A DNA stretch of 64,000 nucleotides from Phoronis australis (GCA_002633005.1 NMRA01000629.1:1-64000); one strand, 5' to 3'; numbered from the stretch's first letter, positions 13,401-28,400 are shown. A program made the numbers and translations. Notes: generated by a model not told the origin, from the sequence alone.

Positions 13401-16400
13401 CATTTTTGTCTACGGTTGTGTCTGCTTCAGATTTTTATTGATCTTTGTTCTGAAGTTTGGGAGAAGTTTCCTACATAGCTTACACTATCTAAAGATGCGT
13501 ACAAGACCCAGTCGGCTACCGCTGTGTTCCCTTTTGCCAGATTTCGTTGTTTACGTTTGCCTCTGTGTTTTCAGAGTCCATTGTTTGATTTTTGTGAAAT
13601 TTGTCAAATGCACTTCTATTAGGGACATTATAATTGTCTTCCATTTCCTTCTGGACTTGATGTATGTTGCAACACCTAGTGACTTTCTTTGTTTTTTCGA
13701 TCGCGTTTTTGTTCCTGAGTGACTTTCCCATAAGACATACCTACACGCAAGTCTGCTCATACTTAAGTCCGGTGATTAAAATCAGAAACTGGAGTGAGAA
13801 CGTCATCTGAAATAGCGCATTTATGAGCGGGCTATCGTTGACACGGAAATAGTTCCATGATTGGCTAACAATGGCCCAAATCTATTAAAGTTAGGGAGAG
13901 AGTACTTCATCGTGATTTTAGATAATTTCATATATTTATTGTTTGTTTTATGTTGTGGACTGGTTTACAATATACCCCATACGACGTTGAGATACATTTT
14001 AGTAAACAGTTTGCATTTGCAAACTGTATTTACTGATGAAGTTTTAGTTTTGTCAGTTCCTCGCACTCTCCGCAAACAGGTTGAATCTGTCATTCACCCC
14101 GTCTGAGGGTGGGCGCAGGTTGTTAAATACCGGTGCTCGGAGCGACGATAGACTGAAAACTGGTTCGAGTTAATCCTTTATTAATCCTGACCGTACGTTC
14201 ACAAGCCTACTCAAACAAAACGTCCGACGTAATGTCTGTTTATGCTCCAGCCAATGCTGCGAAGCCTTGACTTGTGATGAACTTCTGAGACACGTTCAGC
14301 AAATGTTACACTCGTTGATTCAATAACCTGCTGTCTCTATAGCTGGCTCTCTGTTGACTGTCGCTGTAACTGCTGATTCTCTTCACTGCAACTCAACTGT
14401 AATCTCCTGATTAACTTTCTTGAACTCACTGATTAACTGACTTGATGATTCTCTTGAACTGACTTGATCTTCTCTTGAACTGACTTGATCTGACTAACAC
14501 AAACCCGTGCTTGTGTATTTATAGCCTAATGCATTGTTCTGGAATTTTTCATCAATTCAAGCACATTCTAGAACTTTCCTGAATCTACCCAATCATTCTG
14601 CAAACTTATACTGGTCTCTAGAATATTCCAGACTGCATTAATCACTGTCATGCTAGAGTCTTCTACAAAAGTTTCAAATTATACTGCAGTAAACAAATTA
14701 CATCATCACTGTACTTAACTCAGGGGTCATGCCATTTAAACAGAATAACAAAACAAAACAATACAACTAAAACTATATTCTGACAATGACACGATTACAA
14801 TCTGCCGCAAACGGCATTTGTAAGGTTAGTAAACCTTTCATTTGATTTGGCTGCGTTCCCTTACAAAAATGAACTTAAGTTTTCATCGAAAAACTTAAGT
14901 TTTTGGTCTGAAAAACTTAAGTTTTCATTCCCGAAAACTTAAGTTTTTGTCGAACAAGTATTTTGGAACAAGTTTTTTGGAACGAACTTAAGTTTTCATA
15001 ACTTAAGTTTTCAAAAACTTAAGTTTTTTCAAAAACTTAAAAGTTTTTGAAAAACTTAAGTTTTGGAACACGTTTTTAGTAACAAACATAAGTCATCAAA
15101 ACTTAATTTTTTGAAAACTAAGTTTTCCGAACATAAGTTTTCAAGGAACTAACCTTTGAAAACTGAAGTTTTCTAAAAGCAATGAGTTTCAATAGGACAG
15201 ACATTTTAAAATTTCGACTTTTACTAAAACAAGAGTGGAGTACAGCAACAAATTTAATGATTCTTATAAAGTTCTATTAACATTACATTAACAGTGATTA
15301 ATTGCAGAAAATAAAATGCACTGCCTAAAATACACTAGTTTCTTAAAATAAGTGTACATAAGTGAAATATCAAAATCTTAAAAACCAGAAACATTTCAAA
15401 AATCAGTTCATCAAGTGTCATGCATACAATGCACTGAAAATTAAATGAGGCTAATAATATGTTCATTATTTGCTTCGTTCTTAATCTATGACAATTATGC
15501 GATAACTGAGGGAGCAAAATGGAATGTACAAACACAGAAATCACTACCAAATCATGAAACACAACCAAAGAAAATGTGATTACATAGCCAGGAAAGTCAC
15601 AACAAAATTCTACGATTCAACTAAAATTACAGCAATGACACCAAGAATCACAAGTCACTTAATATGCAAAATCCAAGAATATCTGCAGAGACAAAAGCAT
15701 AACATAAAACGTAACAGGTAACTACAGAAGTTTATCGACAATGGCGACAGGTCAAATTTTGGGAAGTACAATCCTTATGCTAGAAATAGTGCCTAGAATC
15801 ACCTATAATTGTTTACAACCTTAAAAATATGAATTTAAATGTCAAAGTTTCGTTTTGTTGACAATCATAATAAAAGCAAATCCAATACACTCCATGGTGC
15901 GAACAAGTTTCACTAAAAGTAACCCTAAGTACAACCTGGTTATACGAGATGGAAATTAGAAAACTTAGACCATTGACCACAAAAATATTCATTTTCCTTT
16001 AATTTAAAGCTACTGAACTTCATACAAATATAGGGCCTTTCATACTAACATCGACNNNNNNNNNNNNNNNNNNNNNNNNNNNNNNNNNNNNNNNNNNNNN
16101 NNNNNNNNNNNNNNNNNNNNNNNNNNNNNNNNNNNNNNNNNNNNNNNNNNNNNNNNNNNNNNNNNNNNNNNNNNNNNNNNNNNNNNNNNNNNNNNNNNNN
16201 NNNNNNNNNNNNNNNNNNNNNNNNNNNNNNNNNNNNNNNNNNNNNNNNNNNNNNNNNNNNNNNNNNNNNNNNNNNNNNNNNNNNNNNNNNNNNNNNNNNN
16301 NNNNNNNNNNNNNNNNNNNNNNNNNNNNNNNNNNNNNNNNNNNNNNNNNNNNNNNNNNNNNNNNNNNNNNNNNNNNNNNNNNNNNNNNNNNNNNNNNNNN

Positions 16401-19400
16401 NNNNNNNNNNNNNNNNNNNNNNNNNNNNNNNNNNNNNNNNNNNNNNNNNNNNNNNNNNNNNNNNNNNNNNNNNNNNNNNNNNNNNNNNNNNNNNNNNNNN
16501 NNNNNNNNNNNNNNNNNNNNNNNNNNNNNNNNNNNNNNNNNNNNNNNNNNNNNNNNNNNNNNNNNNNNNNNNNNNNNNNNNNNNNNNNNNNNNNNNNNNN
16601 NNNNNNNNNNNNNNNNNNNNNNNNNNNNNNNNNNNNNNNNNNNNNNNNNNNNNNNNNNNNNNNNNNNNNNNNNNNNNNNNNNNNNNNNNNNNNNNNNNNN
16701 NNNNNNNNNNNNNNNNNNNNNNNNNNNNNNNNNNNNNNNNNNNNNNNNNNNNNNNNNNNGTGGGGGGGTCCAGGAATTTGAGTTGGGGGGTTGGGGCAGA
16801 GTAGGGTTTTGCCCATCAGATATTCACCCCCTGCCCCCCAACTGCCAATTGATCTTGTAGCGTTTTAGGGGGCCGGGGCCATGGCCCCTTAGCTGTCCTC
16901 TGAATCCACCATTGAAGATACTGGCATGGTCTTCAGGAGAAGTCTTACGTAACCATAATAGTTTACAGTAAAAATAAAATTATTACCTCATGTACTACAG
17001 TAAACATAAAAACACTATATCCTGTACTCCTACCAATCACTTTACTGGCTGACATTTGCAAAGATATTAAATTGAGGTTCCAAGCAAATTTCTAGAGGGA
17101 AAAGAATATGCCCCTACACAGGCCTACAGACATGGGGAGATCATTCTAGTCAGTCCATATTCAACTCAACTCAACTCCTAGGTAAAGTTGTACCCAGATT
17201 AATTATCACTTTCGCCATGAAACTGAAATATTTGTTTTCAACAAAACCAATTGAACTCGCATTGAATGTGAAAATTTCAAGTCTGAATATGCAAACTTTT
17301 GCGACATTCTAGTATTCCACTACCCGGTAAAAATTTGAAAGGACATACTCAATCCCAAAGTCAAATCACACAGATTTTCCTTACTTGCATTGAATTATTT
17401 GGTGCGATTAGATAGGAATTATGCAAGTTTCACTGTGCTCAACAATAGTTAACATGTTGACTGGTGAGAGTTTACTTGGGTACATTATGACGTATGCCGG
17501 GGGTGGGATCGGGATGTCCTTTCGCATTCAATAACCTACATGTAGTCATCTTTCTCGAACAGTAAAACCACCGCTTAAACCATTCAATTTGGGTTTCTTG
17601 TACTGTATTTCGAAAATTTGTTGTTGTTCAAATTGTGTTCTTCCCATACTAAGGATAAATCTCATAAAACATACACCAAAGTATCATAAGGAATTCATAC
17701 TGAGCACACATACTTTCACAGAGCCTTGTTTTTAGCAGTAAAGTTGACTCTAAAGAATCTGTGACTGTTTAAATTCAACAATTGATTACCCAATTAGTGG
17801 AACATTTGGAAACGACCTTTGTGAAAGAGAAAACGGCTGGGATTACATCATTGTTTACTCAAGTTTTTTAAACCCGCTGTTGCATTAGTTTTCTCGGTCA
17901 TGTCTTACAATTCTCTTCCTGCTCAGTGAATCGTGGTGGTGACACGGGACTAGCGTTACCCTTCCAGGACTGATCCATCTTTGGTATCAGTAAGGAACTT
18001 ATATATATTTTTCAATTATCGTTGGGGTGCTGCGACAAAAGATGTTTGATGAGACAGTTGGATCACATAAATTCGAAATGGTGAGATGTTTTACTTAATG
18101 AAGAAACCATTGCAATCTTTAATGGATATTCCAGGCAACAAGTGTAAATTACTCCAACGTTTCATGCGGAGAACTCGTCGCAAACGATTTAGACTACCTC
18201 ATAAACACTCCAGTGGTGGGCAAGATCCCGGTTTCTCCGACAATGGCATTTGAGGTCGGCGGTCGACTCACCTCTATCCTCGTCAAGACCATTGGAAATC
18301 ACACGGTGGTTTACGCAGGAACAACAAGTGGACAACTAAAAAGGGTTCGTGTCAAAATATTGCCAATCCCGGCCCTCAAAATGATGGGGTGGGTCCGTTT
18401 TTCAACATATCAGTGTGGGAAGCTTTAACCTATTTTGTTGTTCAAAATGCAACAACATGGAGCTTTGATCGTTTTTAAAGGCACGTATTTGCATCGTTTC
18501 AGATTCATGTTAAATCATCGTCAAAGACGTTTAAAAACGTAACACTAGGTGATAAGCGCGTAATGGAGGACATGGTGTTTGATAACGTAAGGGAACACAT
18601 TTACGTTATGTCGGGTACAAAGGTATGATATAATGTATATGGACGATTAAGCCGAATGAAAACCAGTCGTGTTGTAAATACATAAAATACCCGTAAGTAC
18701 AGTGTACATGTATATCAGCCATTTTCAAGAGCTTTGGATTAAGAAGGTAGTCTATTCCAGGGCATTTTTTCACTGTCTCCCTCATTGCTTCGACACTTTT
18801 TGCTCCCGAATATGACATTAGAACTGTTTAGTTACCTAACTAGTGGTTGGGCTCTATTTCCCAACTGCGATTTGCTAAGTTATTCAAATTTTGCACACAG
18901 ATGTCATGCCATCCACTGTATAAGTCCTAAACTCTTCAAAGTAAGGTCATAAGTGCGTGAACTCGATTACAAACAACATTGTATCATGATTTAAGTATCT
19001 CTTAATCAATTTGTATACTTTTAATCATAATATAAACTCATTTTTTTAAAAAATCAATGTTTTGTGACGCCATCAGTGAATGCTGTCTACGCCATTGTCT
19101 TGTTCTACGCAAACCTCAGGCCGTAGTGCTCTCGAAAACTAGATTCGACTGAGTGTTAAGAAAAGTTGATTGTGCAATTGCTGCAGTATTAGCAATCGGA
19201 CGTATAGTACAGCATTTCAGTTTTTGTGTTTCCAGAAGACCCTAAGGTCTACCAAAAATGTCAGATTCGTGAAACATTAAGTGTGGCAGTACATGTTGGA
19301 GCAAGCGATTAGTTCAGGGGCCTGGCTGTGCTTTTTTGAATGAAACAATTATTAATTTAACTAACCAGTACATAGTTGTACAGCAATGCGAAATCTAATC

Positions 19401-22400
19401 AAGTACATCAAACAAATTACAAACATTATCGCATCCTACTGTTTAAAAGTTAGTTGCTAGGCAAAAAAGAAGACCCCTTGTCTGGAATCTCTTAGGACCC
19501 TATTTATAATTGTAAGTATTTTTTCCAGGTTGTGGTAATACATACCTAACGTAGAAATAACTGAATATTGGGCTTAGTCTTTTGCAGTCTTTGCCCATAT
19601 AAGTGAAATTTCGCTAACCAAAGAATTAACTTTACAACTTCTAATCTACAGGCTGGATCCCCAAACAAGGCGGTAGACATATTTAACTGCAGAGGGAAAT
19701 CGCACTGATTTATCATCCATGTTTTAAACATCCCCAAAACTTTTGAACAAGTGAACATTCCCAATGCAAATGTTGCTCACAGAAAGAACACTAAGATAAT
19801 TCACTAACACCTATTTTCTTCAATAAGAGTTTGTACCAATAAGTACGTGGTTGATACGGAACTCGAATCATCTGATTCTGACATCGAAAGTACAATGATA
19901 AATTGCAGAATAATTTTTTTCCAAGATTGCGTATCATCGCGACAGGTTTTACATACAATTTGAAAATGAATAAGTGATAGATTTTCCACGTCACTTTATT
20001 TTCCGAGGAAATGTATGTTCTGGAAAAATGGAGTGACTATAGTACTCTTGTCTATTAGATGATTCCAAGAACGAAATATTGAACTTTGATTTCCATAAAA
20101 ATGAGTAATACAAAATTGTGTAAAAGGTATGGTAATAATAAATAAATCCTTTATCAGCGTCAATTAAATGGTGTACGTATCGTATACATGTACCTTTTTG
20201 AAACCAATCTTTCCAAAACATTGAACTACTGTCTACACAAATTTTGGTAAAAAGTGCCATCTATCTCACACAGATTGATAAATTCATATAAGATACAAAG
20301 ATATCCTTACAAAAATATTTTTAGTACGGTTAGTTACTTCAAGAAAAAAAGAGGAACCTACCGAAAAGAGTCATGTTTTACATTAAGATTAGATTATCAT
20401 AAATATTAAGCCAAGGAGAAGTATTGCTATAATAATTTTTGAAGAATCTCTGAATCCAAATGATGCAATATGGACCATATTCTCACCTCCATCTTCAGAT
20501 TTTTGTACCATGGTCTTTCTAGATAAGCTACCCGAAGAGATACCCCATATATAACTCAAAAATATTTGTTCAATATCCTTAAAGGAGAATGCCACCCGAT
20601 TTAATTAGTCTTTATTACCGCCTCTTTTACGGTCGACCTTACCTTGCCGAGAGGTGTCGAGTTCACCTGTGGGGAAGGTGGAAAACGACGCAGCGACGTC
20701 AGTGGTTCGTATGCAGAATGAATGCCGCTATATTACGGTACATCTTTCCTGCTTGTTCGAAGTATAAAGCTGAGAAGAAAGCGGGTAAATCGTTTTTTCG
20801 ACTTCCTCGAGAACCCGAAATGCTTAGGAAATGGCTCGCGGTAGTGAAGAATGAAAGTTACGCTGTTAATAGCAAATATGAGGAAGTGAAACATCTCCGT
20901 GTCTGTGGCCGGCATTTCGTCGACAGTGATTTCTCTGACGAATTCCGGCTTAGCAAAGAACTATCCATACTGTCCGTTGTCTGTGCATGTTCACGGCGCT
21001 TCTAGTATTTCTCGATCAGTGCATTCCGGTTCGAAGTGATAACCTGTGAAACCTAAAGATCCGACCTGTGAAGTCTTCGTCGGATGATCTCTTGACTAAG
21101 TCGGGATTGGCGCCGTGTGAATTGCCATGTAGACGTTTTTTAAACTGCGTTCTGTTTCAAAATGTATTAGTTTCACCCTAACCAATGCTTCTATAAAACT
21201 GAAACAAAGGCTGTCTCATTAGATACAATTTGTAATGCCTTGGCAGTATTCGTGGGTGCAAATGTTGAGGAGCCAGCAATGAGCAAACCACTGCGTTACC
21301 GGCTAATGATGATGGCACCAAATTAAGGTAATTGACCGGGCACCGAAGCCATGTGAGCGCATGCTAATTCAGGGTTTGCTGACAAAAAGCTGTTTTGAAA
21401 CAATTACTTGATTTCATATGCTATGGTCACATGTTAGGGGAATCTTTATTTAGAAATACAAATACAATATCCAAATCATTGTTACTGAACAACATTTGCC
21501 CTGACGGTCTGTGGTAGAGGAACCGGACTTTGCAGCCCCCGAATAGTAAGTAGATTTTCCGTTTCCTGGCTAATTCACACAAATAATTACATGCACGTTA
21601 TTTTTTGGCTCACTATTATAGTCTTTTCGTGAATAGAGGTTTAGTTTCCAACTCAAGTTGTTTTATGTTCGTGCAAATCCCGGCGGGCGCGACGAGCTTG
21701 ATCAGGTTCCGAGCCACTGGCCCGGATAACGAGTCAGTCCAATCGCGACGGGCCTGATCGGGTTCCAAGCCACTGGCCGGAATAACAAGGGTTTTGTCTA
21801 AATTACACAGATCTAAATTGTGCTATCTGTATTTCACGGAAAATACTACGAATTTATCTCCGAACAGACCCCAAACTAATACTAGGGACCGTGGTAAATT
21901 GGCCTGCGGAACTTTGCAGGCTACGGTTTGTCCAAATACCAATAAATTCGTAACAACGAAATAAAACAACACGTTTTTGCAGAACTCGGTGTATTTGTAA
22001 GGGTTTTTCATCGAAGTTTGATGATTTATTGGTGTTAAACTATGAATTCAAGCGATAAATTGACACCAATGACCCGTGTTGTGAACTGCTGAACAGACTG
22101 CGTGTGAAACCAATGACGTCATTGGATAATTTCAACACCTCCGTCTGTCAGTTAACGCAACCGAACCTGCCGTTATCGAGTAGAATTACTCGATTTTAAT
22201 TGATAAAATATTGTTTTTTGGGTGGCATTCTCCTTTTAAAAATCTAGCACTTGGAAGTGGAAGTGTGTAAAAGAGGTGATTCAGTTTTGGTAATGAAAAT
22301 GATTTGACAACCGATATCTTAATAAAGGTGGTTAAATTTCTTTTTGACCAATTTTCAATGCCTTTTGTCACCGCTCGTTAAATTTTGCACCGTTGTTTAA

Positions 22401-25400
22401 GTGATTTATGTCCCGTAAGTTGCCATAGAAGGTAATTCCAAGGGATGTAAACTCGGAATTCTTCCATTTTAAATCTTTTTCACATCAAAGCTGATCACTA
22501 GCTATAACATATCTTATAGCCAATCCAAATACAAACAGTTTTATTGATGTTCAGTGGCTGTCAAACCAGAATACGTAACAAATTGACGCGGTGCTTAACC
22601 CATTTTGAAGAATCTGGATTCGACTCGTCGGAGATTTGCTGAAGGTGTGTCCAGCGTGAAAGTGCATTTGATACAGAAAAAGTGCATTGTGTTTTGCCTC
22701 TGCTGGGAACGTATTTGTCATACGTGCATGGAGTATGAGCCTCAGCCTCAATCTCTAACTGAAATAATGACGTGAATGTAGTTTCCATTAGTCTATTCTT
22801 CAAGATTTTGTTTGAATGCATGCTATCTTTGCATTAATATACGTCAATACCCAAAAGTATATAATGGGAGGTATATGTACATGTACATGTACATGTAAAT
22901 GCCATGCAAATAGTTTGAAGTCACGACTGCAGCCGCCACCTAGGGTGAATTTGCCAGACACTGGACCGAAATCATTAAAGAATCTCAACGGTATTAAGCT
23001 TTCGTATTTTTCAACACACAAGACTGAAACGAGTATCATTTACCAGAAATAAAATGCTTTTAGTATCACTACAATTAGATATGATAATTCCTGGAAAACG
23101 CTTCTGTCATTGGAAGAAATGAAAGCAGTGTCCGCTAATCGCGGGTTTTGCCAGTTAGGTATAAGCTTCGGTTACATTATTTAAAATTGAAATGGCTATG
23201 ACATTAATTCGCAATTCAATATAATGTTTTAATTTCCACTCTGGAATCAGGACTGTCCGCAGACTGAGTATTCTTTGACTTGACTTAACTCGCCGGTATT
23301 GCGGGAGGGTCAAGTTCGTACGGCCTCAAACGAGAAAAATTTTCCTGTTTCACCTACTGTATATGTATGGCCTGAGTGTCTCTTCACCCTCATCTTCATA
23401 CCTGTATTCTTCGAGCTGGCTCTTTACGTCTTCTTAAGTTAGGAAATCATTACTACTTACCCTTGCATATATACTGTCAATTGATCTACGTCTTCAACCG
23501 ATGACGTCACGCAGCTGGAAACCAAAAATCATCAAAATCTCTAAACTATTCTCAAAATTTGTGCTCATTTAGCTACATGTAGATGTTGTGCTATAACTTT
23601 TTGCACTGTTAAAAAATCAAAAATTGCACTGTAGGAAAGCTTTAATGTGAACGCGTCTCGCCAGCAAAGTGGTCACTTGACAAAACAAGGTACATGTAAA
23701 CGGTGGTTTTGAACAAAGCGTAATAGGTTACATCATTGCCTCTATTTCAGCACATGGCCGACAGAGAACGGCGAAATTTGGTGATTCGTAAGGAAATCAC
23801 AAAAACAAAATAAACATGAGTCTATTATTATGGAAAATGTCGAGTCGCCCGATCAGTCATACCACAAAAAACAACCATACAAGGGTTTTACAAATTTCGT
23901 AATGGCACTCGTTCTTTGTACAGCACTTTTCAGGTTTCTTTTCCACCACCTCCAGGTTCAATTGTTCGCTGCCGGAGCTAAATCTCAGTTGGACATTGGC
24001 GTGCCCATGGATGGCAGCGAGACGACTTGTAATAACATCACAAAGACACAATAGATTGTATGGCTTTATACCTAATGTCAAATCCAAACACGTCTACATG
24101 TCTAACCCGTCCGACAACAATCGTCAGTTTAAGCCACTGGACATCTTTTTGATCATAATTCCTATCTGCAATTTCTTTAAATTCCTCGGAGTGAGAAGAT
24201 ACACAATTTTAAGACTACATCTGTACGACTTTTGTAGGAGAAATTCAGTTATTTTGATTCAATTCAAATTAATTAAACTATTTCCCAAATAAAATACCGT
24301 ATCATTTGTTACGTTTTTGCAACAAAATTGGTAACTACAATGCACATGTATGTAGTTTTCAACTAATGAACGTTTTTGAAGTTCCATTTGTCGATTTACT
24401 CTACTAAGATACACATTCCAAAGTCATATTTTTGTAACATGAAAATTGGAACTCAGAATTGAACCTAACTAGACGTTGGCGCATCGATGTCGATATCGAA
24501 GTCTGTCGCTCCAGCATCTCCACTCGATCACTTGTACAGTTTGATAAAGCGTCACACTCTTACAATTTCCACATCTCAACGCCATATTATTGTGTTGATG
24601 ATCTAAGCCTTAATTTTCAGCCTCTAGTCTTCATAAAGGCCCAGGTTTTACGAAAACAAATGCTAGAAACATATGGATGTCAACCACTGGAAGCGTTGTG
24701 CAGGCTACGCAATGATTTTCTGCTTCTTTCTTTTGCAGCTGCACAAAATAGCGACTTACGAATGTAATTTGTTAACTTCCTGTGCAGAGTGCGTAGGATC
24801 ACGTGACCCTCACTGCGGATGGTGTACGCTGGAAAACAAGTAAGTTTGTCAGTACGTGGTCATTCAAGGCGTCACAGCTATTTCCTTAGCATATCAAATT
24901 CTCTCGGTTTCCTGCGATTATTCCAAGTGGGAGTACACCTCGGTGCTCGCTCTAGGAGTAACCCCCTGCTTGGCCGTGGGTGAAGCCCTGACCTGGCTTT
25001 GGGAAAAAAATTAAGCTAACATGGGAATGCCACTGAGCTGGCTATGACAGTATTCCGAATTGGACCTCTGGCATTGCAGTACCTAAAAGTGGCTGTAGCT
25101 GGAAATATCATCAGAGACGTCCGTTTTTGGCTTAAAAAATCTAGGCTCACTACACCAGATCCAATTTTGTTACAAAAGGGATGATTAATTACAACACTGT
25201 TGCTCAGTTTGATAAAGGAATATTGTTGACATTTTAGTATTAAAATATCAATCAAAAGGATGGATATGCTATTTATTTTTCTTACATTTTATTTCAATAT
25301 TATTTACAGTATCTGCAGTTTTTCATCCATTTATCTTACAGCACACATCACGAAATTTTGGCCGCCCGGTCGGAAATTGGTCGACGACTAGCCGTCGACC

Positions 25401-28400
25401 GGTCGGCAAATTACCCGACCGGTCGGCTAAAAATTAGCCGACTGGCAGCCGCCCGCAGTGCCGACTCATAAGGCGACCCCACAGCCGACCCTTCAGCCGA
25501 CCCTTTAGCCGACCGGCCATCAGCCGACCAGCTGGTCGGCTGCTATTTTTAGGCTAGAGTAGCAGTTGCGTAATAGGTTGTCAGGCTCATACCACTTTGC
25601 GTGTCGATGCATATTCGTCTTAGCACAGGGTCAAATAAATTAACCTAGTTTTGCTGTCTCGGTTACATGAGTTCACGTCGGTTGTGTAACACCACTACTT
25701 CGAAGGTTGAAGGCAAGCGGCATTAGTAAACATTGGATTATGGACAATGCAACAAGTTTTGGATGAAAAACGTGAAAGTTTTCTTTACATTTGATCTTTA
25801 ATTTGACTCCTGACGTTAACAAATTGTATTAGATCGGTTGCTTCCCGGTCAATACAACGCTGTATAGTCATTTTGTAAACGCGGCTGTTTTTCGCAGTCT
25901 TCGCCCACAATTGATTTTGTTTGTGTAACGCCAAACTGCATCGTTTTTGCGTGTTTTAAGTTATTCACCGGTCTCCTATCACGCGCCCATGATGAAGGAT
26001 TAGTGAGTGAGTTGTTACACCGCGAAGAGTTCTCACTCCGGGGATTTTATTTTCATAGTATTGACCCGGCGAAATTCAAGGTCCATTATGCCCTAAACCC
26101 ATGGACTTCGACGTCTCTAACTTTGAAATCATACTATGGTTACGATTTCCACGAACTATGACGGTGACATCAAACACGGAATGACCACTGTTGAGGCTAC
26201 AGCCAATTGTAGCTTTGCGCATTCTGTTTTCATGTATCGGTGACGTTAAAATTTGGGCTTGTTACATGTACACGTAGGCCCCTATCAGTTGGTCGTTCAC
26301 GTTGTTCCAAAAATAAACACTTTCTGTCAACAACATATTGACAAATTATGTAAAATAAAACAATTGTGAACGGGAAGATGTGAATACGTGGTGAAGAGGT
26401 ATTGTCTCTACGCGGCATATGTGCGTGAATCTTTGGTAAAGCGATTGCGATGGCAAAAAATGATAGAAAATACATCAAGGTGCACTTTTGAGAAGCAAAG
26501 CGTCTGGTGATATTTATAGCGTATGATCTGGCCACCTCAGGTAGTAAGTGACGCTGAATGAGAAGTGGCAACTACATGTTTGGCTTGTAACGCCACCCCT
26601 CCCCGAGTTTTGCCAATTCTAATCAGTCACCACTCGAGATTTGGTTCCGTTTCAGTCCTAAAATCACAAAATAATTCTTCTGTGCTCAGCTGTAAGAAAA
26701 AATGCAATTTTTTTGAAATGGTGCTCAGTCTTAAAAAAGTTTCCCGCATGAGAACGCTTTATCAGAAATGCCAAGCACACGCAGCGTTGTAAGACAGAGA
26801 CGTTGGCGTTTCCGTATGTCCACAAAAGTGCTTTGAGCAGTGTTTACAAATTTGTTCATTTCGCTTTTCTTTGGTCAACACGGTGTTTTAAAAAAGTACA
26901 CTTTTGAGGGCACTTTCAAAAATAAATGTTTGGTTGATGAATTCACCGAGTCGGTGCCCACGGGCAGAAAACGTATCTGCGTAAAGAAAGAGTTAAGTTT
27001 TCAAAACATTCAGAGCATGAGCTCAAGGACTGTCTGAAAAAGAAAATAAAACCGAATACCAAACAGAAACTTGTCCGTTGATCATATAGCTCTTGGAAAA
27101 CTGTTACCCCGAAGAAATGTGCAAAATACGAACGTCATTTACGGAAGGTTATACCAGAAGTGATTCGTTGCAGTGGAGCCGCCACGGGATAGTAAAAACG
27201 CTGTGATGTGCAATAGTTAGCTGAATGGAAAGCTGAAGCGGAAAAATTCAGAACACAAATTTTCTATGCAGGAATTGAAATCTTTGTAGAAACAAAAACA
27301 ATTGACAACCAGGATTTATTGCGTCACTGAGAAAACTTATCACGCCAGGAGAGAATTCTTTTCATGCCCGGAGACAACGTGGTCACCCATTATGCAATGA
27401 TGGCAATCCAGTGTGTACCTATACATTGGCATCTATATAATTGTAAAACGTGGATTAGACGAAAGAAATTCAACCGCATTTCCAAGATAATATGTCTTGT
27501 CGGCAAAGGGTTGAACATTTAGCCCTTGTTTATAGGTATAGTACGAACATTATCACTTTGAAGGATCAATGCTTGGGGATGGTGACGGGGTGTTCTGGCG
27601 TGTAAAGTTACTGACGTGGTAAGTTTTTGAACGTGGCTTATTAAATTTTCCGTTCGGTTGTATTTTATTTTGATCCTGACGTGAAGAATTTTTGGTCCTC
27701 ACTTGATAAATTATAGGTGCTGATGTGATAAATTTCAGTCTTGACGTGGTGAATTTTAGTCTTAATTTGTTTTTTTTTTTTTTGGTCGTCTGTGTGAAAA
27801 CTCAATGTATTGGATTGTTTTAATTCCTGCTTAAGTAAAATTTCTGTTGTTTTTTTGGTCCTGGAGAATTAACATGATTTGCTTGGTTTTAATCTTGTAT
27901 AGAAAATATATGTTGTTAAATGTTGCAAATTAGGCCTCCCATAAATGTGGGAGAGCAAGTTGTGTAGCAGCGTTCTGTGTAACTTCTTATATAAGTCTAG
28001 ATGTTCGTGATTTAGTAATACTATGAAAAATGAGTAGTTATGACTATGAAGAATGAGTAGTTGTGGACTCTTTTGAAATATATGCCTGGTATATTTCCTT
28101 GGTGTAGATGGCTCAGTGTGATATTATGTAAGCCTTATAATCCTCTATGGCTTAACAACTATATATCTTCATTCATGCCTGTAATAGAGGTACTCCAAGG
28201 ATCATCAAGCATGTGTATGTTTTTATTCTAATGAGGCGTGCTTCGAATGTACAATTAGTAATCATATTTTCGCAGTGGTTCATTTCAAACGGATTCGTTA
28301 AATCCAGTAAATATTTTTGCAACTGCCGATCTGCATATTAGACATGCATATTGCATCATACCTCATCAGAGTAAAACTTGTCATCAATTATAGGAGAAAC

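Noticed and set aside
16040-16816. Long minus-strand ORF of 258 codons
   Set aside because: It exists only because it runs through the N gap.
26230-27037. ORFs inside the 5.1 kb inverted-repeat element as a transposase
   Set aside because: Frames are short, broken and lack DDE or zinc-finger patterns that I can recognise.
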